A DNA stretch of 45,134 nucleotides, from contig JANYLN010000048.1 in assembly GCA_025357795.1 (NCBI GenBank), forward strand, positions 1-45,134, given 5' to 3'. The position numbers were made by a program, and so were the translations under genes. The first letter of the stretch is position 1, and each line of letters begins with the position of its first letter. Shown piece by piece: positions 25,003-33,274 of this stretch. The stretch comes from Planctomycetota bacterium. GTDB taxonomy: Bacteria; Planctomycetota; Phycisphaerae; UBA1845; JANYLN01. The notes below the pieces were generated by a model. That model saw only the letters and a program-made list of their open reading frames with translations, did not search any database and was not told the origin of the DNA.

Positions 25003-25342
25003 GGGTGCCACCAACGGCGCCACTAAACAGGTCTGGGCCAAGCGGTCGCAGCGTGAAGCTGGGCTGGATGCGGGATCTGGGCGGGAGCGATGAGGTGAAT
25101 TCCGGACACGGGGTGGGTGCCACCAACGGCGCCACTAAACGGGTCTGGGCCACGCGGTGGCAGCGTGAAGCTGGGCGGGATGGGCGAGCTGGGCTGGGTG
25201 CAGATGCCGGGGCGAAAGCGCCACTTCCGGCGCCACTCGACGGCCGCGAGGCGGTGCCGGGCTGACGGTGGGCGGGTGGTAACTGACCGGGGAGCGGGAA
25301 TTCGGATACGAGGCGGGTGCCACTAACGGCGCCACTGAACCG
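25003..25342 (+). repeat. Tandem array of element R3 (two units plus a partial third)
   Basis: Unit starts (GGGTGCCA followed by C.AACGGCGCCACT) lie near 25003, 25114 and 25314. The second unit is the fullest and aligns with the insert in the radical SAM gene over more than 100 bases. Spacers between units share GGGAGCG and GAATTC.GGA. The array begins about 100 bp after the URO-D homology breaks off. Confidence 0.8.
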
Positions 25343-25345
25343 CTA

Positions 25346-25633
25346 ACAAGGCGACCAACCACGCCAGACAAGGATGCGGGGAGAAACGGACACAAGGGGA
25401 CAGAAATGGCGATGGTCGAACGGTTTAGGAGACGGTCAGGGCGCAGCCGGGAGGTATGGTCGACGGGATGGCGGGGGGCCGGAATGGCTATAACACTATA
25501 ATGCGAGGAACGGCCGCCTGTTCTGTTGGCGTCTTCCGGATTACGCCAAAGGAGATGGTGTTTCCGGTTATTTCACAAATATCATATTATTGTCCCTGGC
25601 TAGTCCCCGTTATTCCGGATAGGAGTTCATGCC
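25346..25633 (+). promoter_or_regulatory. Spacer with candidate -10 box and AT-rich patch before the small-gene island
   Basis: A TATAAT at 25497-25502 is a possible -10 element, without a good -35. An AT-rich patch lies at 25568-25592 (TTATTTCACAAATATC and onward) in otherwise GC-rich DNA. The ATG at 25634 is preceded by AGGAG (25621-25625). Assignments are tentative. Confidence 0.3.
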
Positions 25634-26116
25634 ATGACAACGATTGACCCCATGACCATCGTCAACAATGCTGTCACCAAAGGCGAACTGGACAAGCTTC
25701 TTTTGGGAGCGCCTGAGTACTGCTACCGCTCGCGTATGTCGCCTGCGCCCGGAAATACCGATCTGACGGAATTGCTAGATGTGCTTTACGAGCGATGGAA
25801 CCCCACAGACAGGGAAAGAGTGCGGGACGACTTGGTAAAGGCCCTGTATGCGATTGTTGAAACGTATGAAGGGCTAGGACCGGTTGCGACGTGCGTTCTC
25901 ATCGAGTCGTCGTGCAGGGCGGAAAACAGCCCAATGTTGGGCTTGCCACTGGACGATCTTGCCAACAAGCTACGCAGCGGAATCGAGCGGTTCCGCTCTC
26001 GCCTTGAGAAAGATAAGACCGGCGAAGGCAGTGAATGGCCGGATGGTCGGTTGGGCGAGTTCCGGCGGCTAAGTCGAATTACGGTAGAGCTTGGCGGGCC
26101 GTCATTCTGCGAATGA
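25634..26116 (+). CDS. Small soluble protein of unknown function
   Basis: A 160-residue protein with a clear AGGAG site 8 nt before the ATG. It is helical and acidic/basic mixed, without signal peptide or membrane segment. Notable stretches are LTELLDVLYERWNP and LVKALYAIVETYEGLG. Codon use is less C/G-biased at third positions than in surrounding genes, suggesting a foreign origin. It heads a run of three small same-strand genes, the last of which resembles SseB. Such groups resemble toxin-immunity gene islands, but that is inference; no family was recognised. Confidence 0.65.
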   Translation: MTTIDPMTIVNNAVTKGELDKLLLGAPEYCYRSRMSPAPGNTDLTELLDVLYERWNPTDRERVRDDLVKALYAIVETYEGLGPVATCVLIESSCRAENSPMLGLPLDDLANKLRSGIERFRSRLEKDKTGEGSEWPDGRLGEFRRLSRITVELGGPSFCE

Positions 26117-26185
26117 CGTGATTCCGGCAACGAGTGATGACCCCGAATCTTTCAGGCGTGAATCCGCCATTCTGAGGTACAAGAC

Positions 26186-26584
26186 ATGAAGACGAAGCCA
26201 GACTTTTTTTTGTCCGCAGGCGGCGAGGTTACGGGAGACCTAGCTACCCCGCGCGCCTGCTGGACAAGAGGCCGCATGAATGACCAGATTCGTGACGATC
26301 ACATGCTGATCGAGGTTGAACCGCCAATCATTGGGCAGACCTACGGGCTTGGCGGGCGGGACATCACGAATCTGATTCTTTCCGCGCGTCATCAGGGCGA
26401 TACGCTTTTTCCAATCAAGGAATGGCCTTGCCACGTCTACGTTGCCCGAATATTGGACGACAGCATTATGAAGACGCTGATCTTCACAAAAGAGCAGGTG
26501 GAAGTAATCGCTTGGGGCATGATCTTCCCCACCGTTGAAGAAGCGAATGCCCTAGCGAAGGAATCCGTTAGAAATGTCACCTGA
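26186..26584 (+). CDS. Small protein of unknown function
   Basis: A 132-residue protein. The ATG at 26186 follows TGAGG; the internal Met31 (MNDQIRDDHM) is also possible, because the first 30 residues look less conserved in character. The body (LIEVEPPIIGQTYGLGG, then IKEWPCHVYVARILD) reads as a compact alpha/beta domain without signal or membrane helices. The end overlaps the next gene by 11 bp, indicating one transcript. Composition is relaxed compared with the chromosome around it. It is a possible immunity-type protein by neighbourhood only. Confidence 0.6.
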   Translation: MKTKPDFFLSAGGEVTGDLATPRACWTRGRMNDQIRDDHMLIEVEPPIIGQTYGLGGRDITNLILSARHQGDTLFPIKEWPCHVYVARILDDSIMKTLIFTKEQVEVIAWGMIFPTVEEANALAKESVRNVT

Positions 26585-26858
26585 ACCATCACCAAAGAAC
26601 GTTGCTGCATTCCGCGTCCCGGCAGTGCGTTTTGTCGGTGAGCAAGACGGGCCACCCGAACGGCTTCTAAAGGATCGCCTCTGTGAGTTGTTCCGCCAGG
26701 ACAAGGCCATAAGCCCCGCTTACTTGGCCAGGGCGGATATTGGCGGGCCGAGAATCGGGGCCATCACTGATTACGGAGGCAGACAGATAGATGACGCACT
26801 CGTAAGGGCCACGGGGTCAGGCCATGATCGTCACCGCCATGCATGCCAAGAGGGTTGA
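26574..26858 (+). CDS. Short protein resembling the SseB C-terminal domain, probably truncated
   Basis: A 94-residue protein. The stretch VRFVGEQDGPPERLLKDRL followed by LCELF and SPAYLARADIGG resembles the C-terminal domain of SseB-like proteins, seen in enhanced serine sensitivity proteins and in some immunity-type contexts. After about residue 60 the similarity fades and the tail (DRHRHACQEG) looks random, so the 3' part may be lost. The start overlaps the preceding gene. AAGGA lies 10 nt upstream. Function is not assigned beyond the domain likeness. Confidence 0.5.
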   Translation: MSPEPSPKNVAAFRVPAVRFVGEQDGPPERLLKDRLCELFRQDKAISPAYLARADIGGPRIGAITDYGGRQIDDALVRATGSGHDRHRHACQEG

Positions 26859-27007
26859 GATGCCCGATGTCCCGAGCCGCTGGCGCATAGATCACCTTCC
26901 AGTCGAGCATCCTCGCCAGGCCAGGTTCCGCGCCGTGCAGGAGCCCGTCCGGACCGGCGATCATGAGACTGATTTTCCGCACGCCGATTAAACAGCCATA
27001 ACAAGAA

Positions 27008-27041
27008 AACCCCCTCCCAGCCATTCCGGCTGGAGGGGGTT
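27008..27041 (-). terminator. Terminator of the minus-strand PEP-CTERM gene
   Basis: AACCCCCTCC (27008-27017) pairs with GGAGGGGGTT (27032-27041), with AGCC/GGCT extending the stem inward across one bulge. Read on the minus strand it is followed by TTTTCTTGTT. Confidence 0.9.
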
Positions 27042-27073
27042 CTATACTGCTTCAGATACAGAAACTTCTTCGC

Positions 27074-27871
27074 TTATGCACGACGACGCAGCAGGGCCAA
27101 GCCGCCAAGGGCGAGCAAGGCCAACGAGACAGGCTCAGGCGTGTACGCAACAAATAAGGCCGGACGGGTCGTGGTGTCAGAGTTCCGGTTGGTATACCAA
27201 GCGCGGTTGCCGACCGTGCCAGTATAGGTGGCGTTGCCGCCGACCGCCCAACCGTAATTGGACATCGTGCCGTTGACCATCGCCTGCAAATCAGCCGTCA
27301 CATCGAAAATACTGGGCTTACCGGTCGCGAGCGGCTGCGTAGCGCCGCTGCCGGTAACCTTGGTGGGTGTGCCGAGGTCAGCTGCGCCGAACTGAGCATT
27401 CGAGGCCGGACCCCACGTGAGGCCCGTGGCAGGGTTATTCGGGCCCGCCATTGTCGCCACACCCTGGGTCCAGTTGTGTGTCACGACGGGCGCAATGTAC
27501 TCCGGATCGGTATTGCCGTTAGTTGCGTAAAGCCGGATCTGCGCCTTTGAGATGGTCGCACCAGCCGGGATGCTCGACAGATCCCATTTGAACAATTGAG
27601 CGGTATCGCCCGTGCCCGCGACCGCGGCAGGCCCCACGTTGTTCGGGTTTCGCAGGGCAGCCCCATTGGCGGACATCTCGCACATGTCCATGGTCACCTG
27701 CACCACGTTGGCTGCACCGGCCGTCTTGAAGTCGGTAAACAGGTTTGTGGTGTACGACATGTTAATGTCGGCGCCCGATTTGAAGATCGAAATAATCGGC
27801 GCCGCTTGGGCCAAGCCCGCACTGACTACCACTAAGGCTGCTACTGCTAAGAACACAATTGTTTTGCGCAT
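27074..27871 (-). CDS. PEP-CTERM anchored protein with DNRLRE-type domain
   Basis: A 265-residue protein. The ATG at 27871 follows GGAGG (minus strand) and starts a clean signal peptide (MRKTIVFLAVAALVVVSAG). The body has the DNRLRE/disaggregatase-repeat signature: FKWDLSSIPAGATISKAQI, HNWTQGVATM, and FDVTADLQAMVNG. The C-terminus is a full PEP-CTERM signal: TPEPVSLALLALGGLALL then RRRA. It is expected to be exported and processed by an exosortase, ending in the outer envelope or extracellular matrix. The same domain type occurs in the metallophosphoesterase at 2003. A terminator follows, so it is monocistronic. Confidence 0.9.
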   Translation of the reverse strand: MRKTIVFLAVAALVVVSAGLAQAAPIISIFKSGADINMSYTTNLFTDFKTAGAANVVQVTMDMCEMSANGAALRNPNNVGPAAVAGTGDTAQLFKWDLSSIPAGATISKAQIRLYATNGNTDPEYIAPVVTHNWTQGVATMAGPNNPATGLTWGPASNAQFGAADLGTPTKVTGSGATQPLATGKPSIFDVTADLQAMVNGTMSNYGWAVGGNATYTGTVGNRAWYTNRNSDTTTRPALFVAYTPEPVSLALLALGGLALLRRRA

Positions 27872-28055
27872 AGCTCCCTTTCCTCCAAAAAACAACTCCA
27901 TGACATGCGTACATTTCAACCGCTGAGCCACATTCGAGCATTTTATGTTCCGCTGGTCAAGGGATTTTCAGGCTGACGCACAGATAAAGTGCTTATTCCT
28001 GGTATGTAGTTAGGTTGACTCGCCCCTCAGAATAGCCCACGCGTCGAGAATGTTC

Positions 28056-28140
28056 GCAAGTCTTTAAAGATCAAATTGTTATATCATTCTTCTCTTGTTT
28101 TCTCGCGGGTTTTTTGTAAACTTATTAACGTTGTAACATG
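28056..28140. other. AT-rich stretch upstream of the transposase remnant
   Basis: A run of A/T-rich sequence (for example AAATTGTTATATCATT and TTTTTTGTAAACTTATTAAC) contrasts with the GC-rich surroundings. It may hold promoters for the PEP-CTERM gene (minus) and the old transposase (plus), be an insertion-sequence end, or be a duplex-unwinding region. Confidence 0.45.
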
Positions 28141-28166
28141 CCGTGGACAAGGAGGTTAGCGAGCAA

Positions 28167-28384
28167 ATGCGATACCCTGTCGATCCTCGACAAATGACCT
28201 TGTCGAGCCCGCCTCGGTGATGTTTTCCCCCATAACGATCAAGTACCTGTCTTGGGACTGGCCGGGGGTGTTTCGGCATCCAATGCTGCACCTGATGCCG
28301 GCGGTTGCGCTGGGCGAGCATTTTGATGCGAAACTGGGTTGCCCGACGAAAGAGCTCTATCGCATGGCGGGGGCAGCCTTGTAG
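28167..28384 (+). pseudogene. 5' remnant of a transposase gene (IS1182-like), frameshifted and truncated
   Basis: AAGGAGG (28149-28155) precedes the ATG at 28167, which encodes MRYPVDPRQMTLSSPPR and stops. At the stop a second frame begins at 28220 (MFSPITIKYLSWDWPGVF, then HPMLHLMPAVALGEHFD and LGCPTKELYRMAG). The GRPTKELY-like motif and surrounding pattern are typical of transposase N-termini of the IS1182 kind. One frameshift near 28215 and loss of everything after about residue 50 show a dead insertion sequence. Its end overlaps the 3' end of the heavy-metal-binding gene on the other strand. Confidence 0.65.
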
Positions 28385-28758
28385 CCGGCCTCCTCCACAA
28401 CGCTTTGGATCCTCGCGTCGCTGGGGGCGTCCTGGGAAGCGACGGTCACGCAGGCCTTCTTCTCATCAAAGGAAACCTTGGCGGATTTGACGCCTGGCAG
28501 GGCCGACAGGCTTTGCTGGATCTTGCCGGCGCACATCTGGCAGTACATGCCCTCGATCTGGTAGACACGGGTGTTCGCATGGGCCGGTTGCGTGGCTGCG
28601 GGTCGGGTCGACGCAGGTGTCTTGGTCGCCGGCTGCGTGGCGGCATTCTGCGCCAGAACTGATGCGCCACCCAGGCAGATGATCAAGACCGCCGAGGTGA
28701 TCATGAACCCTGCCGCCAACAGAACCGCCTTAGTGGTCGGACCGCTTGCTTTGTACAT
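28357..28758 (-). CDS. Heavy-metal-associated (HMA/MerP-like) domain protein with N-terminal membrane anchor or signal
   Basis: A 133-residue protein. GGAGA lies upstream of the ATG. Residues 10-36 are hydrophobic (a signal or anchor), and residues 37-62 are an Ala/Thr/Pro linker. The rest is an HMA domain with metal-binding Cys73 and Cys76 in GMYCQMCAGKI, followed by LSALPGVKSAKVSF. HMA domains bind Cu(I), Hg(II) or similar soft metals; here the domain should be periplasmic. The last codons (PAMR and stop) lie in sequence shared with the transposase remnant, so the natural C-terminus may have been replaced. Confidence 0.85.
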   Translation of the reverse strand: MYKASGPTTKAVLLAAGFMITSAVLIICLGGASVLAQNAATQPATKTPASTRPAATQPAHANTRVYQIEGMYCQMCAGKIQQSLSALPGVKSAKVSFDEKKACVTVASQDAPSDARIQSVVEEAGYKAAPAMR

Positions 28759-28851
28759 CGTGATTGTCTCCGATGGTTAACGCATTGCCGGCTGCCAGTC
28801 GCGAACGTCTCAGCCGATGATATGCATGCTGCGGCCAGGATCGCCACGGCC

Positions 28852-29050
28852 TATAATCCGAGAGTCTGCCCCAAGGCTGTGCGGCCTGGAGCATGCGGGA
28901 ACCCTTGCATACGGGTTCAAGCGGGGAAGGAAGAGATCCCGATGAATATTGTGCCGCGACGGCGAACCCCTCACTCGCCGCAACGGCCTGTACAACTCTC
29001 CCTGTAGCAACAGGTCCCACGGCCAAAAAGCCGCGGGATTTGTTGTTAAC
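28852..29050 (+). ncRNA. Candidate small RNA between the HMA and AsmA-like genes
   Basis: A TATAAT (28852-28857) without an obvious -35 precedes about 190 nt with no plausible ORF. Inside are GAACCC/GGGTTC (about 28899-28918), GGCGA/TCGCC (near 28955-28977) and CCTGT/ACAGG (29001-29014). CCCACGGC/GCCGCGGG (29016-29037, one mismatch) is followed by ATTTGTTGTT, terminator-like on the plus strand. GAGAGT (28860) and ACTCTC (28995-29000) could pair the ends. No known RNA family was recognised. It could instead be the leader of the AsmA-like gene. Confidence 0.3.
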
Positions 29051-29200
29051 AGGCCCCCACCCACTGCGCACCGCTCCTGCGACAGTTCGTTCGCCTCGGG
29101 CACAGGGATGCTGGCAGGCATACCATTTAGCAGGTGAAACTGATCGAATCTACAGAATGCAACCGCCCTGCACGGGCGATCACGCGGGAGGTTCCATCCC

Positions 29201-32200
29201 ATGGCAGAAGACAAGAGCCGCGACTCGAATGCCCGTGACGTTCCCGCCGATCCCAATCCTCCAAACCCGCCTCGCGAGCCGAACCAACCGCGACGTCGCC
29301 GGCGATGGCCGTACATCGTGGGCTTCGTCTTGCTTTGCATCATCATCGGCCTGGTGGTGATGGCGGCCGTGCTGCCGACGGTGATCAGCAGTGACTACGG
29401 CACGCGACAGCTCGTCGCGATGGTGAACCAGCGTCTGCGCGGCACGGTAAAGGTCCAGAACATGAATCTGTCGTGGTGGCGTCCCTCGCAGTTGCAGGGC
29501 GTGGCGCTGCTGGATGCCAAAGACCGGCAGGTCCTGAGCGTCCATCGCGTGGTGGTGCAGACGGGCCTGTGGAACATCGTGCGTTCGCCGATGTCCTTCG
29601 GCCAAGTGGATCTCGAGCAGCCCAACGCGATCGTCTACCTGCAGGAGAATGAGTCCCCCTCGCTGGTCCAGGCGGTCGAGCCGCGCCAACCGGCCGCGAC
29701 CCAGCCTGCGAAAGAGGAAAAGACTGGTCCGCCCCCGGCGCCTAAGGGCCAGTTGGTCATCCACAGCGGCAACGTGCGCATCATCAAACCAGACGGCCAG
29801 GAACTAGGCGTCACCAACCTCAATGGGCAGGTGACACTGGATACCCTGGACAACATCCAGGGACAGTTGGCGGCCCAGATCGCTCAAGGCGGTCAGCTCC
29901 AGGCTCAGGCCAACGTCAAGAACCTCGTGGCCGGTGGCAAGATCGACATCAACCAGGCGACGGGACAGTTCGCCTTCAACACGGACCAACCGGTGGCGCT
30001 GGCCCCGCTGCTGTCGTTCTTTGACCAGCCGGGCGTACACGGCCAGGCGAACCTGAACGTGCAGGGCCAACTAGATCGCGGCGCGTTGCAGGCGGACCTC
30101 AAGACGCAGATCAACGAGTTCTACACGCAGCCGAAGCAGCCGCGGGGCGAGCAGGTTGTCCAGCCGCAACCGATTGACCTGGGATTGGTTGCGCAGGTCC
30201 GCCGGTTGGCAGACCAGAAGATCGACGGCAACATGAACCTCACGGGCGGGGCCGGCACAGCCAAGGCGCAGTTCGCCTATGCGCCGACCACCCAGACTGT
30301 CGGGGCAGGCGAGCAACCCACCCGCGTCACCGGCGAGGACCTGATGTCCCTGCTTCTGACAGGCAAACGCGTGGCCTTGCCGAGCGTGCAGGCGACAGCG
30401 GAGGCGAACCTGAACCTGCAGGCACTGGCCGGGGCGATCCCGAGCCTGCTGCGGATCCAGGAGGGTGTGGAGATCACCAGGGGTGAGCTGCAAATCCCCA
30501 ACCTGCAGGTCCATACACAGCCTGACCTGGCGGCGGTCGTCGCGGTGCGGGTGGTCGATCTGACTGCGACGCGCAACGGCCAGCCTGTTGACTGGCAACC
30601 GATCGTGCTGGACGTCAATGCCCACGTGGTGCCGAACGAAGGGTTGCAGGTCGAGCGAGGGCAACTGCAGTCGGGCTTCGCCCAGGCGAATGTCCTGGGA
30701 AATCCGGCCAATCTGAATGGGCGGTTCGACGCGGACCTCGCCAAGCTGGATCAGCAACTGCGGCAGTTGGTGGACCTGGGCGATGTCCGGATGGCGGGCC
30801 GAGTGGATGGCCGCTTCACGGTCGCTCGCGAGAACGAGAACGAGGTCAAGATCACTTCTAACATCAAGGCCGCAGACCTTCGCTACATCTCAGGCGACAG
30901 GCAGCTCAACGTCCAGCAGGCGACACTGAATCCCAATGCCTCGCTCCTGCTGGCCAACCAGAGCCCGCAGCGAGTCGTGCTGCACAGCCTGGATGCCAAC
31001 GTCGACCAGCGGATCACGGCGGCGGCGGACGGCTGGTACGACTTGACGAGCAAGGCCTGGAAGACAGACGTGACTCTCCAGCAGGCGCAGCTGCCCTACC
31101 TGGTCAGCCAGGCCCGGGCGCTGGGCGTGCGGGCGTTCGATCAGTACGAGGGGTACTCCGGAACCATCTCGGACCTGCAGTTGACGGCAGGGTACAACCC
31201 GCAGACCGAGGCGATCGCCTCCAGCGGCAAGGGCACGCTGGCAGGGCTGAGCGTCAAGGGGCAGCCTGTCGCCGAGAACGTCGCTTTGCAGTGGCAGGAG
31301 GCCCAATATTCCACCAAGACACAGCAAGCTCGCCTTGCCAGCGCCACGCTCAAGGGCGACGACTTCGCCAGCCTCAACGCGGAGGACTTCCAGTACCAGT
31401 CGGGCCAGGCCCTGCGGCTGAGCGGCCGGGTCAAGGTGGTCGCGGACGTCGCACGGACACTCGCGGCCGTCTACATGCTGACTGGCCAGCAGCAGGCGCC
31501 TGCGATTGCCGGACAACTGAACCTCGCGAGCAACATGCAGACCCAGGGCAACGTGGTGAGCTTGGCCGGCGAGGCCACCGTCGACAACTTCCAGGCTGGC
31601 ACGGGCAAGGAAGCCTTCCGGCAGGAGCAGGTGCAACTGGTGTATGACACGCAGATCGACAACAGCAACGAGACCATCGCCCTGCGGCAGGCAAAACTGA
31701 CTTCGGCACCACTGACCGCCAGCCTGGCCGGCACGGTCCAGCAGTTCCGTACGCGGCAGGTACTGAACCTGCAAGGCAACTACCAGGCCAGCTGGGACCG
31801 CATCATGCCGCTCGTGCACGAGTTGGCACCAGCGACGGCCAAGACGGTGGACTTGAGGGGCAAGTCCGAGAGCCGGTTCACCGTGGTCGGCCCCGCCTGG
31901 CAGGAAAATGTCCAGCCGCCGTACCGCGGCGTGACGGCGGAAGGCTTCGATATCGGCTGGCAGGACGGCCTGGTCTACGGCATAAAACTCGGCCGAGGTG
32001 TGCTCTCACCGCGGCTGGCGGATGGCCGACTGGTGCTGCCGACAGCGAGCATCCCGGCCTCGGGCGGCACGATGAACATCAGCGGCACGGTGGACCTCAC
32101 GCAACAGACGCCGCAGTTGCGGATCCCGGGACAGCTGCAACTGCTGGACAACATCAACCTCAACAGCGAGATCGGTCGGCAACTGCTCAGCTACGTCAAT

Positions 32201-33094
32201 CCGCTGTTCGCGGATGCCACCGGGCTGGATGGCCGCGTCTCGTTGGTGATCCAGGACATCGACCTGCCGCTGGGCGAGGCGATCAAGCAGACGGGCAGCG
32301 GACGCGGCCAGATGAACATGCAGAACGTGCGCGTCCAGCCGACCGGCGCATTTGGCCTGCTGGTCCAGATCGCCGGTGCCGCCGGCCAGGGCAAGCAGGG
32401 CCGGGGCCAACAGGGGTCCTTGGGGGCGCTGGGCGAAGCGGGGCAACTCGGCCGTCTTGGCCAACAGGTGCCCCAGGGCCAGATCGACCAGCAGGGCGCG
32501 GTGGACATCCGCATCGGCAACCCCACGTTCGTGATCAGCAACGGCCGGATCACCTATGACAACTTCGCCTTGACCTTCGCCAACGGGGTCGAGATGGTCT
32601 TCTCGGGCTGGGTCGGTTTCGACGATACGGTCATGATGTACGTGGGCATGCCTGTTACAGCCGGCCTGCTGCAACAGGCGGGCGTGAAGGGCCCGGTCGC
32701 CCAGTACGCGAGCGTCCTGGGCAATGCCCGAATCGACGTACCGCTGGTCGGCTCGCGCACGAATCCGCAGCTGGATTTCGCGCACATCAAGATCCAGCCG
32801 CTGGTCGCACAGGCCATCCGCGAGCTCGCCAAACAGGGCATCCGCAGCGCCGTGCCTGGCGGCCAGTTCCTGCCGCTGCCGGGCGAGAAGCCGCCGCAGC
32901 AGGGCCAACAGCGCGAGATTTTGCCGGGCGTGCCGGTGCCGCAATTGCCAGGGTTGCCCGGTCCAGATCGCGAGCGCCAGCAGGAGCCGCCCCCGCAACA
33001 ACAACAGCAGGACCAGCAGCAGGATCAGCAGCAGCAACAGCGGCAGCCCGACCATCCGATCGAGGACCGACTGCGGGGCATCTTCGGACGGTGA
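29201..33094 (+). CDS. Large AsmA-like envelope protein with Gln-rich tail
   Basis: A 1297-residue protein. GGAGG precedes the ATG. A basic Pro-rich cytosolic N-terminus (1-36) leads to one membrane helix (about 37-58: YIVGFVLLCIIIGLVVMAAVL). The rest is long, beta-rich and repetitive (for example LNLQALAGAIPSLLRI; GTMNISGTVDLTQQTPQLRI; FVISNGRITYDNFALTFANG), the pattern of AsmA/TamB-type repeating-groove proteins. Such proteins bridge inner and outer membranes and are linked to lipid transport. The end is strongly Gln/Pro-rich (about 1225-1285). No enzymatic motif is seen. It is convergent with the polyphosphate operon. Confidence 0.8.
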   Translation: MAEDKSRDSNARDVPADPNPPNPPREPNQPRRRRRWPYIVGFVLLCIIIGLVVMAAVLPTVISSDYGTRQLVAMVNQRLRGTVKVQNMNLSWWRPSQLQGVALLDAKDRQVLSVHRVVVQTGLWNIVRSPMSFGQVDLEQPNAIVYLQENESPSLVQAVEPRQPAATQPAKEEKTGPPPAPKGQLVIHSGNVRIIKPDGQELGVTNLNGQVTLDTLDNIQGQLAAQIAQGGQLQAQANVKNLVAGGKIDINQATGQFAFNTDQPVALAPLLSFFDQPGVHGQANLNVQGQLDRGALQADLKTQINEFYTQPKQPRGEQVVQPQPIDLGLVAQVRRLADQKIDGNMNLTGGAGTAKAQFAYAPTTQTVGAGEQPTRVTGEDLMSLLLTGKRVALPSVQATAEANLNLQALAGAIPSLLRIQEGVEITRGELQIPNLQVHTQPDLAAVVAVRVVDLTATRNGQPVDWQPIVLDVNAHVVPNEGLQVERGQLQSGFAQANVLGNPANLNGRFDADLAKLDQQLRQLVDLGDVRMAGRVDGRFTVARENENEVKITSNIKAADLRYISGDRQLNVQQATLNPNASLLLANQSPQRVVLHSLDANVDQRITAAADGWYDLTSKAWKTDVTLQQAQLPYLVSQARALGVRAFDQYEGYSGTISDLQLTAGYNPQTEAIASSGKGTLAGLSVKGQPVAENVALQWQEAQYSTKTQQARLASATLKGDDFASLNAEDFQYQSGQALRLSGRVKVVADVARTLAAVYMLTGQQQAPAIAGQLNLASNMQTQGNVVSLAGEATVDNFQAGTGKEAFRQEQVQLVYDTQIDNSNETIALRQAKLTSAPLTASLAGTVQQFRTRQVLNLQGNYQASWDRIMPLVHELAPATAKTVDLRGKSESRFTVVGPAWQENVQPPYRGVTAEGFDIGWQDGLVYGIKLGRGVLSPRLADGRLVLPTASIPASGGTMNISGTVDLTQQTPQLRIPGQLQLLDNINLNSEIGRQLLSYVNPLFADATGLDGRVSLVIQDIDLPLGEAIKQTGSGRGQMNMQNVRVQPTGAFGLLVQIAGAAGQGKQGRGQQGSLGALGEAGQLGRLGQQVPQGQIDQQGAVDIRIGNPTFVISNGRITYDNFALTFANGVEMVFSGWVGFDDTVMMYVGMPVTAGLLQQAGVKGPVAQYASVLGNARIDVPLVGSRTNPQLDFAHIKIQPLVAQAIRELAKQGIRSAVPGGQFLPLPGEKPPQQGQQREILPGVPVPQLPGLPGPDRERQQEPPPQQQQQDQQQDQQQQQRQPDHPIEDRLRGIFGR

Positions 33095-33274
33095 CCCACG
33101 GCGGGATCACGGGCAGGGGAAAGGAGGGCTGGGCCTGATGCCGGTTCTTGGGAGCCAGGCGGGCGGGCAGCCTGACACCGGCGGATGCGCTCTGGCAAGA
33201 AAACACCGCCCGCAGGCAACCGTCTGCATAGACAAACCATCCCTTTGTTCATGGTTCCGGCCTTGGCCGCACCA

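Noticed and set aside
25003-25342. CRISPR-like array
   Set aside because: Repeat units are over 80 bp and unequal, spacers are related to each other, and no cas genes are present.
26764-27024. A minus-strand 86-residue ORF
   Set aside because: Its start lies inside the terminator stem of the PEP-CTERM gene and no ribosome binding site or family is visible; at most a decayed fragment.
28904-28930. tRNA-like T-loop (GGGTTCAA) or SRP/6S RNA identity for the small RNA candidate
   Set aside because: No cloverleaf can be formed, and the SRP GTCAGG/AGCAG loop and a convincing 6S bubble are absent; left as an unnamed candidate.
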